A program made the translations under genes and the position numbers. Of a stretch of DNA of 64,000 nucleotides, positions 22,675-29,763 are shown piece by piece. The notes beneath the pieces are model-generated. The model saw only the letters and a program-made list of their open reading frames with translations. It had not been told where the DNA came from and did no database searches. Numbering within the stretch: position 1 is the first letter of the stretch; each line of letters begins with the position of its first letter. Origin of the DNA: a virus; IMG/VR virus record IMGVR_UViG_3300031987_000007, positions 1-64,000 of that record. One strand, 5' to 3'.

Positions 22675-22971
22675 TTACAGGTCGAGTTCAGAGCCGTTGT
22701 TGCCGTCAGCACGCTGGAAGTCCAGCACGATACGGTCTTTGATCTGGTCCAAGACAGTGTCCAGATCGTCAGCATCTGCGATGTGATCGAGCAACTGCTT
22801 ATCCAGAGGCTTGTTCGTCTTCAGAGGGATGTAGCCCAGCTTGCGACGGCCCCCATCACGAGTGGGTAGATAGATGTTCACGAAGGCGTCAGCCTTCCAC
22901 TGGTCATTACGACCGGTGATTGGTGCGACGTTACCCATTTGTTGTGCAGTATTTTCAGTTTGAAAAGCCAT
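22675..22971 (-). CDS. Early protein, 98 aa, first gene after the vRNAP-like promoter
   Basis: Starts MAFQTENTAQQMGNVAPITG at 22971 with GGAG upstream. The middle, ADAFVNIYLPTRDGGRRKLG then YIPLKTNKPLDKQLLDHIAD, is a beta-hairpin then helix pattern seen in small phage proteins of unknown role. It lies 73 bases downstream of the predicted vRNAP start and is bounded by its own terminator, so it is probably strongly expressed very early. Confidence 0.75.
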   Translation of the reverse strand: MAFQTENTAQQMGNVAPITGRNDQWKADAFVNIYLPTRDGGRRKLGYIPLKTNKPLDKQLLDHIADADDLDTVLDQIKDRIVLDFQRADGNNGSELDL

Positions 22972-23043
22972 GGTAATTCTCCAAGATTCAAAGGGATGAC
23001 CCACCCAAATGGCAGGTCAAAAGGTTGTTAGGTATTTCGTTCA

Positions 23044-23060
23044 CTACTCAAGCGGAGCTT
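23044..23060 (-). promoter_or_regulatory. vRNAP-type early promoter hairpin
   Basis: The plus (template) strand reads CTACTCAAGCGGAGCTT: a 4-bp AAGC/GCTT stem with a GGA triloop. AAGCGGAGCTTCTT is the same string as the N4 P2 vRNAP promoter hairpin as I remember it. Placing the loop centre (23055) at -11 puts +1 at 23044, a template C as in N4 P2, with transcription leftward into the 98-aa gene. Confidence 0.7.
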
Positions 23061-23067
23061 CTTTGCT

Positions 23068-23208
23068 TTACACAGAAGAGCCACAAACCCCGAGGGTCGG
23101 CTCTTCACAATTCGGGCAGGTACATTCGCCAGTTAGCACTGGCTCAAAGGCGAGGCTGTCGTCCGTCCATGAGTAACCACAGACGGGACAGGTGTAGGAA
23201 ATGCACAT
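23068..23208 (-). CDS. Zinc-ribbon microprotein, 46 aa
   Basis: Translates from ATG at 23208 (GGGGTG upstream) as MCISYTCPVCGYSWTDDSLA...CTCPNCEEPTLGVCGSSV. Two knuckles, CPVC and CPNC, form a rubredoxin-like zinc ribbon. It is shorter than usual ORF cut-offs. Its end overlaps a GAAGAGCC/GGCTCTTC hairpin, and the vRNAP-like promoter of the next gene lies just beyond. Confidence 0.65.
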   Translation of the reverse strand: MCISYTCPVCGYSWTDDSLAFEPVLTGECTCPNCEEPTLGVCGSSV

Positions 23209-23305
23209 AGGTGTCACCCCAAAGGGTTGGTGAGGTGCCTACTTTTTTCGGCACAGGGTATATACGTTTTGGCGACAGGTCACTAGCCATATTAAAAACA
23301 AGGGC

Positions 23306-23488
23306 TTACCAGCGATGGATCACCCGGTTGTTGTCCAACACGGAATGTCGGTACTTGTTGCGGAGCTTTCGACGGGCTGTGCAGTCGACGTACAGGCTGA
23401 TTGCCATAAGGACAAGGCAGCCACCGAGAACGATGGCTATGTCCGCATGGGTCAGCCAGTCAAACGAGATGACCGGCTGCACATTCAT
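23306..23488 (-). CDS. Small one-pass membrane protein, 60 aa
   Basis: Starts MNVQPVISFDWLTHADIAIV at 23488 (GGGGTG 8 bases upstream; ATGA overlap with the upstream stop). Residues about 17-38 are hydrophobic (IAIVLGGCLVLMAISLYV), followed by a basic tail (ARRKLRNKYRH), giving a cytoplasmic C-terminus. Early membrane-targeted phage peptide, possibly superinfection exclusion; role unknown. Confidence 0.65.
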   Translation of the reverse strand: MNVQPVISFDWLTHADIAIVLGGCLVLMAISLYVDCTARRKLRNKYRHSVLDNNRVIHRW

Positions 23489-23679
23489 CGAGCAACACCC
23501 CAACGTGAAGGACGCAGTGGCCCCATCTCGTAGTGGTAGTTGAGATCATCCGTATCGTGAGAGAAACGGAAGTCGTCGAACTCCTCACGGGTGAGGTTCT
23601 CGGTCGGCAAGGTAGCCCCTGACTCATCGAAGACTTCGACATGGAAACGTTGTTCAAAAGACATGTGTTCGCGTGGCAT
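23485..23679 (-). CDS. Early hypothetical protein, 64 aa
   Basis: Start at MPREHMSFEQRFHVEVF (23679) chosen for the strong GGGAGAAG; the longer frame would begin exactly at the predicted transcript start. Acidic, with NLTREEFDDFRFSHDTDDLN. First gene after the second vRNAP-like hairpin. Confidence 0.65.
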   Translation of the reverse strand: MPREHMSFEQRFHVEVFDESGATLPTENLTREEFDDFRFSHDTDDLNYHYEMGPLRPSRWGVAR

Positions 23680-23726
23680 AAGACTTCTCCCAAAGTTGCC
23701 GGTGTACACACTGGGTTGTGTGTCCA

Positions 23727-23745
23727 TTACTCAAGCGGAGCTGTC
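23727..23745 (-). promoter_or_regulatory. Second vRNAP-type promoter hairpin
   Basis: The template strand shares TTACTCAAGCGGAGCT with the promoter at 23044 apart from the first bases (TACTCAAGCGGAGCT is identical, 15 bases). The AGC/GCT stem has only 3 bp here because the next base is G, so it should be weaker. With the loop centre (23738) at -11, +1 falls at 23727, 48 bases before the ATG of the 64-aa gene. Confidence 0.6.
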
Positions 23746-23764
23746 TTTAAGAGAAGGGAAGTAC

Positions 23765-23790
23765 AAAGAAAAAGACACCCGAAGGTGTCA
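23765..23790 (-). terminator. Intrinsic terminator with TTCG loop
   Basis: Minus-strand RNA: GACACC-TTCG-GGTGTC followed by TTTTTCTTT, 8 bases after the 62-aa zinc-finger gene and just before the second vRNAP-like promoter. Confidence 0.85.
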
Positions 23791-23797
23791 AGGAAAG

Positions 23798-23986
23798 TTA
23801 GTTGATAGACCATGTCTCTTTGTATTGCTCAATGAACTCAGCATCGAACTGAGAACGCCAACCACAACAAGAACATTTGAACTGTTCACCATCAAACGTA
23901 GTACGTGGCATACGTACACATGTAGCACCACCACAGTAGGGTGAGTAGTGTTCTTGGGTAAGTAGGTTGTGTCTTACTGTACTCAT
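23798..23986 (-). CDS. Small zinc-finger protein, 62 aa
   Basis: Starts MSTVRHNLLTQEHYSPYCGG at 23986 with GGAGAA upstream. Cysteines in YCGGATC and KCSCCGW give a likely zinc-binding ribbon. Bounded by a terminator, so apparently its own transcription unit. Function unknown. Confidence 0.65.
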   Translation of the reverse strand: MSTVRHNLLTQEHYSPYCGGATCVRMPRTTFDGEQFKCSCCGWRSQFDAEFIEQYKETWSIN

Positions 23987-24292
23987 AAAGAAGTTCTCCA
24001 AAGAGTGTGTGACATAACCAACAGAGTATCGGCTATGTATCGGATTAGGGTAGAGATATAGGTAAGGTATCGGAAGAGGGATAACCGAAAGTAAACAGGC
24101 AATAAACAGCAAAAGTTAGTAATTCAACGAGCATCTCTCACCCTCAGCTCTCTATAAGTAGAGAGAGTATTGAGGGCGTATAAGAGAGAATAGAAGGGTG
24201 GAATAGAGTCAGGCTGATGGGTTGATAACTGAAGTAATCAGTTAGACAGTGGTGTTCCAATAAAGTTCCCGAGAATATGAATTTATTTTCCC
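23987..24292. other. 306-base AT-rich gene-free region with hairpin
   Basis: No convincing ORF. CCCTCA (24141) pairs with TGAGGG (24171), and CTCTCTA pairs with TAGAGAG inside, giving a 36-base hairpin without a U run. The motif GTATCGG occurs three times (about 24027, 24038 and 24068) and TATAAG-AGAG twice. It probably holds the promoter or regulator of the 62-aa zinc-finger gene. No AAGCGGAGCTT hairpin is present. Confidence 0.4.
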
Positions 24293-24481
24293 TTACTTCA
24301 CAACACTGAATCGTGGTCGAACACTGTGACTCTGTTTGGTTTGCACTGTCTGTTCAGACACAGGCACACAGTCTGGGTCATTGGCACTGGTTGACGGGAA
24401 CATTGGGCGTATTGACTCCGGCAAGGTATACGCATTGAAACCAGCAACACGACGTAACTTGAGCTTGGGTTGAGTGTTCAT
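24293..24481 (-). CDS. Early hypothetical protein, 62 aa
   Basis: Starts MNTQPKLKLRRVAGFNAYTL at 24481 with GAGG upstream. Mostly extended and polar (SANDPDCVPVSEQTVQTKQS). Basic overall, no domain recognised. Early region. Confidence 0.55.
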   Translation of the reverse strand: MNTQPKLKLRRVAGFNAYTLPESIRPMFPSTSANDPDCVPVSEQTVQTKQSHSVRPRFSVVK

Positions 24482-24624
24482 AAATACCTCATGGTTTGAT
24501 TGTAAGTAAGCCATAGCACACACGGTAGTGAGTTGCTTATTGTCATGGGTAGGCTGAGTCCATCTGTCTTGCCCTGCACCCATTCTGTCTTACCATGTGT
24601 AGGTGTGTAGATTCTTTATTGTGT

Positions 24625-24653
24625 AGAAAGAAGTAAGCTCCCCGAAGGGAGCT
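24625..24653 (-). terminator. Intrinsic terminator with TTCG loop
   Basis: Minus-strand RNA: AGCTCCC-TTCG-GGGAGCT then TACTTCTTTC, 6 bases after the first leftward gene. It isolates that gene from the rest of the early region. Confidence 0.8.
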
Positions 24654-24658
24654 GGTTG

Positions 24659-24877
24659 TTATGTATTGGATTGCTCAACAGCAGGCGTGGTACCTGCATT
24701 GAGTTTGGCTTCAAGGTCAGCCAGTTGTTTCTTACGTTCAACGCGTGATTCGTTGACGAAGGATGCGGTGCCCTCTTCAGTCCATGTGGCCAGGTCGTCG
24801 AGAGATTTGGCGAACTTCTCGGTAGCTGAGAATAGGACAGTGAGTGCTGAGAACAGTTGACGGATTGCTTGCATCAT
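24659..24877 (-). CDS. First leftward early gene, helical protein, 72 aa
   Basis: MMQAIRQLFSALTVLFSATE with GGAG 8 bases upstream. An amphipathic N-terminal helix is followed by EKFAKSLDDLATWTEEGTAS and a charged coiled-coil-like stretch (VERKKQLADLEAKL). It is the gene closest to the divergent region and is followed by its own terminator. Function unknown. Confidence 0.7.
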   Translation of the reverse strand: MMQAIRQLFSALTVLFSATEKFAKSLDDLATWTEEGTASFVNESRVERKKQLADLEAKLNAGTTPAVEQSNT

Positions 24878-25154
24878 GAGAGTAGCTCCATTGATTAAGG
24901 TGATTGCTACAGCCCACGCGGCAGCGTATGAGTAGTGGGGTAGGTGGTGCGAGGAGAGTGAGAGATTAGACCCCCCGGGGGGGTGGTTTTGTTTTTAGTT
25001 CGCCCTACCGTCAGTAATGTGATCGTCTCCAATTATTGTGTTTCTGAAAAAGTTGCCAAAAAATTCTGAGTAACTTTTCCCTTACTTTTTTCAGAATAAT
25101 TAAACCAGTGTTGTTATACAGAACTCTTCGTTTATGTATTACTTGTGAGGAGTT
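24878..25154. promoter_or_regulatory. Divergent intergenic region between early (left) and late (right) genes
   Basis: 277 bases without a gene. It contains a run of six C and seven G (24970-24982), an ACGC-GGCA-GCGT hairpin at about 24918, and an AT-rich stretch with nested inverted repeats (AAAAAGTT/AACTTTT and ATTCTGA/TCAGAAT, 25044-25096). It must hold promoters for both directions. I cannot assign them to a polymerase; no P2-like GGA hairpin is present. Confidence 0.5.
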
Positions 25155-25610
25155 ATGTCTAACAATCTTGTTTTGACCCGCAATGCGTTTACACCTTGGG
25201 GTGTGTTTGGTGAACTTGAGTTCCCGACGTATGAGAAGTTCTTTACCATTGAACGTCCTTGGTTGAACAACAAACCATTCAAGTCTTGTATCCCTGATGG
25301 TGTGTATTACCTGGAGAAGCGGCATTCACCGGTGGTTGGTCGAACCAGTGGCCAAGAGTTTCAGGAAGGTTGGGAAGTAACAGATGTGGTCGATCGCACG
25401 TTCATTATGATTCACCCGGCCAACTGGAAAGAAGACCTGGCAGGTTGTATTGGTGTTGGTTTGGACTATGCCATTACACGCAATCGGAAGAATGAAAGTG
25501 CGTTGTCTGTATTGCGTTCGCGTGATGCGTTCCGGGAAGTAATGGCACTGTTGGATGAACAAAGTTCGTGGACGTTGGATATTCGTCCTTTCATTATGGA
25601 AACCTTCTGA
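25155..25610 (+). CDS. DUF5675-family protein, 151 aa
   Basis: Begins MSNNLVLTRNAFTPWGVFGE with GAGGAG upstream. The family core is visible: GELEFPTYEKFFTIERPW, then CIPDGVYYLEKRHSP, FIMIHPANWKEDLAGCIGVG and ALSVLRSRDAF. The H-x(8-9)-GCI-x-G pattern is characteristic of DUF5675. The family occurs in many phages near lysis or structural genes; its activity is not established. First rightward gene. Confidence 0.8.
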   Translation: MSNNLVLTRNAFTPWGVFGELEFPTYEKFFTIERPWLNNKPFKSCIPDGVYYLEKRHSPVVGRTSGQEFQEGWEVTDVVDRTFIMIHPANWKEDLAGCIGVGLDYAITRNRKNESALSVLRSRDAFREVMALLDEQSSWTLDIRPFIMETF

Positions 25611-25646
25611 TAAGCTGGTTTTGTTGTGTTCTTCCTCTGATTACTT

Positions 25647-25676
25647 AGCCCCGTTAATAGCGGGGTTCTTTTTTCT
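25647..25676 (+). terminator. Intrinsic terminator
   Basis: CCCCG-TTAATAG-CGGGG followed by TTCTTTTTTCT, after the DUF5675 gene. Confidence 0.88.
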
Positions 25677-25739
25677 CTGCAATAAATAATTATCCCCTCT
25701 ATAGTCGGCCGATATAGTAACTCACACTATGAGGTATGT

Positions 25740-26435
25740 ATGAGTGTGTTATCGACCGAAGACTTTAAGAAGGCTCTTCCGGATAAACTGAAGAAGAATG
25801 TAAACCAGAGTGTCATCGACAAGGTGAACTTGTTATTAAGTGATCCGGATATGCACGAGACATATCGGGAGAACCTTCTTAGCTACGCCAATGTCATGCA
25901 GGATGGTCGATTCAAGATTACGTCTTACATTGATGCCGTTAAGTATGTGAGCCACAAGCTCCGTGACAAAACCAATATGTCAGCGTTCTCCCTGACCTTC
26001 CCAGACAAGATTGCCGACTGGACTGCCCGGGGTGTGGCGCCCAAAGACATGGCCAGTTACGTGACGGCTTATAACAAGTCGAAGCTGGTGAATCTGATCC
26101 TGGGACAAACGCTCACGCCCATGTGGATTCTGAACCAGGACTTACACCAGCGGGCCCTCAATAAGCAGGCCTGGCTGATGGATAACGCCAAGTCCGAAAA
26201 GGTCGCCTCTGATGCGGCCAACTCCCTGTTGACCCACCTCAAGCAGCCCGAGACCCAGAAGATTGAACTGGATGTGGGCGTCAAAGAAGACAGCTCGATT
26301 CAGGCCCTGCGAGAGTCCACACAAGAACTGGTCGCCCAGCAGCGAAGGATGATCCAGTCCGGTGCCATGAATGCTCAGGAAGTGGCCCACACCCGGGTGA
26401 CTGTCGATAACGCCAGTGGTGATGTGGATGACTGA
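25740..26435 (+). CDS. Putative terminase small subunit (N4 gp69 position), 231 aa
   Basis: Mostly helical: MSVLSTEDFKKALPDKLKKN at the start, a central region KIADWTARGVAPKDMASYVT, and a C-terminal coiled-coil-like part (ALRESTQELVAQQRRMIQ). Its end overlaps the large terminase gene by 8 bases. In N4-like phages the gene in this slot is a packaging partner. No HTH is obvious, so the small-terminase call rests on position. Confidence 0.65.
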   Translation: MSVLSTEDFKKALPDKLKKNVNQSVIDKVNLLLSDPDMHETYRENLLSYANVMQDGRFKITSYIDAVKYVSHKLRDKTNMSAFSLTFPDKIADWTARGVAPKDMASYVTAYNKSKLVNLILGQTLTPMWILNQDLHQRALNKQAWLMDNAKSEKVASDAANSLLTHLKQPETQKIELDVGVKEDSSIQALRESTQELVAQQRRMIQSGAMNAQEVAHTRVTVDNASGDVDD

Positions 26436-28041
26436 TGCCGTAACTGAGGCGTTCGACGATCTGGAACTACAGGTAGACGATTACCTGAACCAGATTGACT
26501 ACAACGTGCCGGCCGATTACATGCCCAGTGAATTTGCCCTGGATTTTGTCACATTCATCAAGCTGGTCAACGGTGAGGAAGGGGAAGAGAACCAGACGCC
26601 CCTGGTCCACTACTACATGCTCGATACGATTACCGATGGTGGCCGGCGCATTATCAACCTATGTCACCGGGGCGTGGCCAAGACCACCGTCATGGGGGAA
26701 TACCTGTTCCTGTACATCGCCTGTTATGGCGAGATCCCGGGCTTTGGCCGTATTGACCTGGCCCTGTATGTGTCGGACTCCATTGAGAACGGCGTGAAGA
26801 ACATGCGTAAGAACCTGGAGTTCCGGCATGACGCCTCTGAGTTCCTCAAAGAGTATGTGCCGGTGGCCAAGTTCACTGATATCCGATGGGAGTTCCACAA
26901 CGCCGATGGCAAGATTTTCATTGTCAAAGGGTATGGCGCCAAGACGGGTGTCCGGGGTGCCAAGGAGATGGGTAAGCGCCCGGGCCTGGCCGTACTCGAT
27001 GACCTGATCTCAGACGAAGATGCCCGCTCTGCGACGGTAATTTCCGCGGTGGAAGACACGGTGTACAAGGCCGTGGATTACGCCCTACACCCGACCAAGA
27101 ACATGATCATCTGGTCCGGTACCCCGTTCAACGCGAAAGACCCTTTGTACAAAGCAGTGGGCTCCGGCGCCTGGGCGGTCAACGTGTTTCCGGTATGTGA
27201 GAAGTTCCCCTGTACCCGGGAGGAGTTCCGGGGCTCCTGGCCAGACCGGTTCACCTATGACTACGTGAGAAGCCAGTACGACAAGGCGGTGAAGCTCGGA
27301 AAACTCGAGACCTTCAACCAAGAGCTGATGCTCCGGATCATGTCGGATGAAGACCGGCTGATCCAGGACAGTGACATTGGCTGGTATCGCCGGGCCAATG
27401 TGCTGGCCAACATGCCGCTGTTCAACTTCTACATTACCACCGATTTTGCCACCAGTGAGAAAGAGAAGGCGGACTTCTCGGTAATCAGTGTCTGGGCCTA
27501 CAACAACAATGGCGATTGGCTGTGGGTAGACGGCATCTGTAAGCGCCAGTTGATGGACAAGAACGTAGATGATCTGTTCCGTCTGGCTCAGCAATACCGG
27601 CCACAGTCCGTGGGGATCGAAGTCAGTGGTCAGCAGGGTGGTTTCATACCCTGGATCATGGGCGAGATGATGACCCGTAACATCTATTTCCCCTTGGCGT
27701 CCGAGAACAACAATGGACAGCCTGGCCTACGGCCGGCGTCCAATAAGCTCGAACGATTCAACGTCGTGGTGCCGTGGTTCAAGTCGCACAAAATGTTCTT
27801 CCCGATTGAGTTGAAGAACTCTCCAGAGATGGTGGAAGCCAAGAATGAGCTGTCCCTGGCGTCCCGCTCAGGGTTTCGCAGCAAGCATGATGACTTCATT
27901 GATACCATCTCCCAGTTGGCGGTACTCAAGCCCTGGAAGCCCACAGAAACCGGCGATCTGAGCCAGAAAGACGACAGTGGTATCTGGGATATGGAGGAAG
28001 AAGCCGACGAGGGTAGCCCCATGGGGTCTTATGTTGTTTAA
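26428..28041 (+). CDS. Terminase large subunit (N4 gp68-like)
   Basis: Packaging motor ATPase plus headful nuclease, 537 residues from the ATG at 26428. Walker A is HRGVAKTT (residues 80-87), Walker B is LAVLDDLISDEDA (about 186) with its acidic pair, and the coupling motif is WSGTPFN. The RNase H-like nuclease has TTDFATSE (about 333), GIEVSGQQGG and KHDDFIDTIS, giving the metal-binding acids. The start choice avoids a longer frame inside the upstream gene. Confidence 0.93.
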   Translation: MTDAVTEAFDDLELQVDDYLNQIDYNVPADYMPSEFALDFVTFIKLVNGEEGEENQTPLVHYYMLDTITDGGRRIINLCHRGVAKTTVMGEYLFLYIACYGEIPGFGRIDLALYVSDSIENGVKNMRKNLEFRHDASEFLKEYVPVAKFTDIRWEFHNADGKIFIVKGYGAKTGVRGAKEMGKRPGLAVLDDLISDEDARSATVISAVEDTVYKAVDYALHPTKNMIIWSGTPFNAKDPLYKAVGSGAWAVNVFPVCEKFPCTREEFRGSWPDRFTYDYVRSQYDKAVKLGKLETFNQELMLRIMSDEDRLIQDSDIGWYRRANVLANMPLFNFYITTDFATSEKEKADFSVISVWAYNNNGDWLWVDGICKRQLMDKNVDDLFRLAQQYRPQSVGIEVSGQQGGFIPWIMGEMMTRNIYFPLASENNNGQPGLRPASNKLERFNVVVPWFKSHKMFFPIELKNSPEMVEAKNELSLASRSGFRSKHDDFIDTISQLAVLKPWKPTETGDLSQKDDSGIWDMEEEADEGSPMGSYVV

Positions 28042-28053
28042 CGAGGTGTGTCT

Positions 28054-28704
28054 ATGAACTTGCAAAATGTGTTTGACCAACTGATAGCCGGTGAATTACG
28101 CACCGCCTTCTTGGGGGAGTTGGTGGAGGGTGAAATTCCGGAGGATCGTAAAAAGACCTTCCTGATTCACCTGAATATGGGGCTGAATGCGTTGCATCAG
28201 CGGTTCTTGCTCAAGGAGCGTTTTGAGGTTGTCAACCTGACGCCGGAGAAATACCGGTATCGGCTGGAAGCCAAAGACCTTTTGCGGATTGAGGCGGTCC
28301 GGGATCTGGCAGACAACGAATACTTACTCAATATCCTGAACGATCCGGAATCCCTACATACGCCGGATCACCAGACCTTGGATATCCCCAAAAACCTACA
28401 GGAAGAGAACGATGTCCACGCCCTGCAAGTGTTTTACCGAGCCAAGCACCCAGAGCTACCGGTCACGGCGCTGTACCTACCACCCAACATGGTTCAGGTG
28501 GATCTGCCCGAAGTGTTTCTGGAAGCGTTGGTGTACTTCATGGCCAGTCGCATTCTTAATCCCGTGGGTATGACCAACGAGTTCCACGAAGGCAACAATT
28601 ACGCCCAGAAATACGAGATGGTGTGCCAGCGCCTGGAGCTGGGTGGGTTTGGGATTCAGCAGGATTATGTGCAGGATCAATTCCGAGCCAACGGCTGGGT
28701 GTGA
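28054..28704 (+). CDS. Virion protein next to terminase (N4 gp67-like position), 216 aa
   Basis: Starts at ATG 28054 with GAGG 7 bases upstream. Sequence features: LIHLNMGLNALHQRFLLKER, VNLTPEKYRYRLEAKDLLRI and EALVYFMASRILNP, a helix-rich pattern like head-tail connector/adaptor proteins. The context after TerL matches N4 gp67, a virion component. Assigned by context. Confidence 0.65.
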   Translation: MNLQNVFDQLIAGELRTAFLGELVEGEIPEDRKKTFLIHLNMGLNALHQRFLLKERFEVVNLTPEKYRYRLEAKDLLRIEAVRDLADNEYLLNILNDPESLHTPDHQTLDIPKNLQEENDVHALQVFYRAKHPELPVTALYLPPNMVQVDLPEVFLEALVYFMASRILNPVGMTNEFHEGNNYAQKYEMVCQRLELGGFGIQQDYVQDQFRANGWV

Positions 28705-28708
28705 GGGA

Positions 28709-28726
28709 AGGCCCCTATCGGGGCCG
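28709..28726. terminator. Bidirectional hairpin between convergent genes
   Basis: GGCCCC-TATC-GGGGCC between the plus-strand gene ending at 28704 and the minus-strand gene ending at 28736. U runs are poor on both sides. Confidence 0.55.
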
Positions 28727-28735
28727 AACCCTGCC

Positions 28736-29272
28736 CTACACCGGTTCTAAGTGTCTGCCACCGTTGGTATCTTCAATAACAACTACATCAGGCACAAAAG
28801 TAAGAGCCTCTGCTATTGAATACGAACCATCCGGATTACGTTGCTGGGTGGTTACCTGAACCAGACAACCTATACCGGTATCCATAGCCTTGGTGGATTT
28901 CATCCAACCCTCGGCTTCACTGGAGGCTTTAGCCAAAAGCTGGAACAGATCCCCGTTACCAACCACCGCGATATCCCGAACGTTCTTACGGGCGCCGGAT
29001 ATGTCACTGTTGTGGAGTGTTTTCGTGGGAGCCTGGCTCACATGGTTCCGTTCCAGGAACACGTTACGCGGGCAGTGATAGATATCATGGTCACTGATGT
29101 AAACAATGAAGTCACCCGCATATATCTGAGCATTGGCAGTGAATTTGATGAACTCCCCATCAATGCGAAGACCATACATATCTGTCACTGAGTCCGTTTT
29201 GATCTCATCGCCGCGCTGGATCTCATAGGCCTGGCGAGTTACCGGTCTGCTTTCATAGTTCTGGAAGCTCAT
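28736..29272 (-). CDS. Hypothetical protein of the dUTPase island, 178 aa
   Basis: Starts MSFQNYESRPVTRQAYEIQR at 29272, with an ATGA overlap on dUTPase. The first 75 residues read like the phage domain in which a GDFIVYISD turn is followed by DIYHCPRNVFLERN (the GDYIV/VF pattern of many small phage proteins). The C-terminal half is Ser/Thr-rich then beta-rich. Function unknown. It runs opposite to the surrounding structural genes. Confidence 0.7.
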   Translation of the reverse strand: MSFQNYESRPVTRQAYEIQRGDEIKTDSVTDMYGLRIDGEFIKFTANAQIYAGDFIVYISDHDIYHCPRNVFLERNHVSQAPTKTLHNSDISGARKNVRDIAVVGNGDLFQLLAKASSEAEGWMKSTKAMDTGIGCLVQVTTQQRNPDGSYSIAEALTFVPDVVVIEDTNGGRHLEPV

Positions 29273-29697
29273 ACGCCTGTACTCCCCCAACCACCGTCAC
29301 CGCGGGCTGTGTCGTCCAGATCCTCAACCACGTTGAGGTCCACCGATTCGGCTTTCACGAACAACACCTGCAACAAGCGATCGCCGGCTTCCCAGCTCAT
29401 GGGACGGTGGTTCTGCAGACGCAGGGCGGCCATCCACTCACCCCGGTAATCGGCATCAATGACACCCACGGTGTTGTTCAGGGCCAGGCCATTCTTCACG
29501 CCTTTACCAGAACGCGGAACAATCAAGCCCACATACCCTTCCGGTACTTCTGCCGCAAAACCCAGCTTTACAATAAGTGCAGCCGGTTCGTCGTAATAAA
29601 GATTACCGGCTTCGGGCATAAATAAGTCATACCCTCCGGATAAGTCTGTTCCCTTCTCAGGGCATTTAAATGCTTCGTGCATTGGTTTGATATTCAT
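29269..29697 (-). CDS. dut: dUTP diphosphatase (dUTPase)
   Basis: Hydrolyses dUTP to dUMP and PPi, protecting DNA from uracil and feeding ThyX. All five trimeric-dUTPase motifs are present in 142 residues: DLSGGYDLF, PRSGKGVKNG, GVIDADYRGEW, GDRLLQVLF and the flexible C-terminal arm RGDGGWGSTG. It is placed as a minus-strand island inside the virion block instead of with the other nucleotide genes. Confidence 0.95.
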   Translation of the reverse strand: MNIKPMHEAFKCPEKGTDLSGGYDLFMPEAGNLYYDEPAALIVKLGFAAEVPEGYVGLIVPRSGKGVKNGLALNNTVGVIDADYRGEWMAALRLQNHRPMSWEAGDRLLQVLFVKAESVDLNVVEDLDDTARGDGGWGSTGV

Positions 29698-29763
29698 TTC
29701 AGCAATCCTCTATTTTATTAAATACCATGTACTGAATTATACATGGCCCAGGGTTGGACACTT

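Noticed and set aside
23211-23543. 110-aa plus-strand ORF
   Set aside because: It overlaps three coupled minus-strand genes with good ribosome-binding sites and has none itself.
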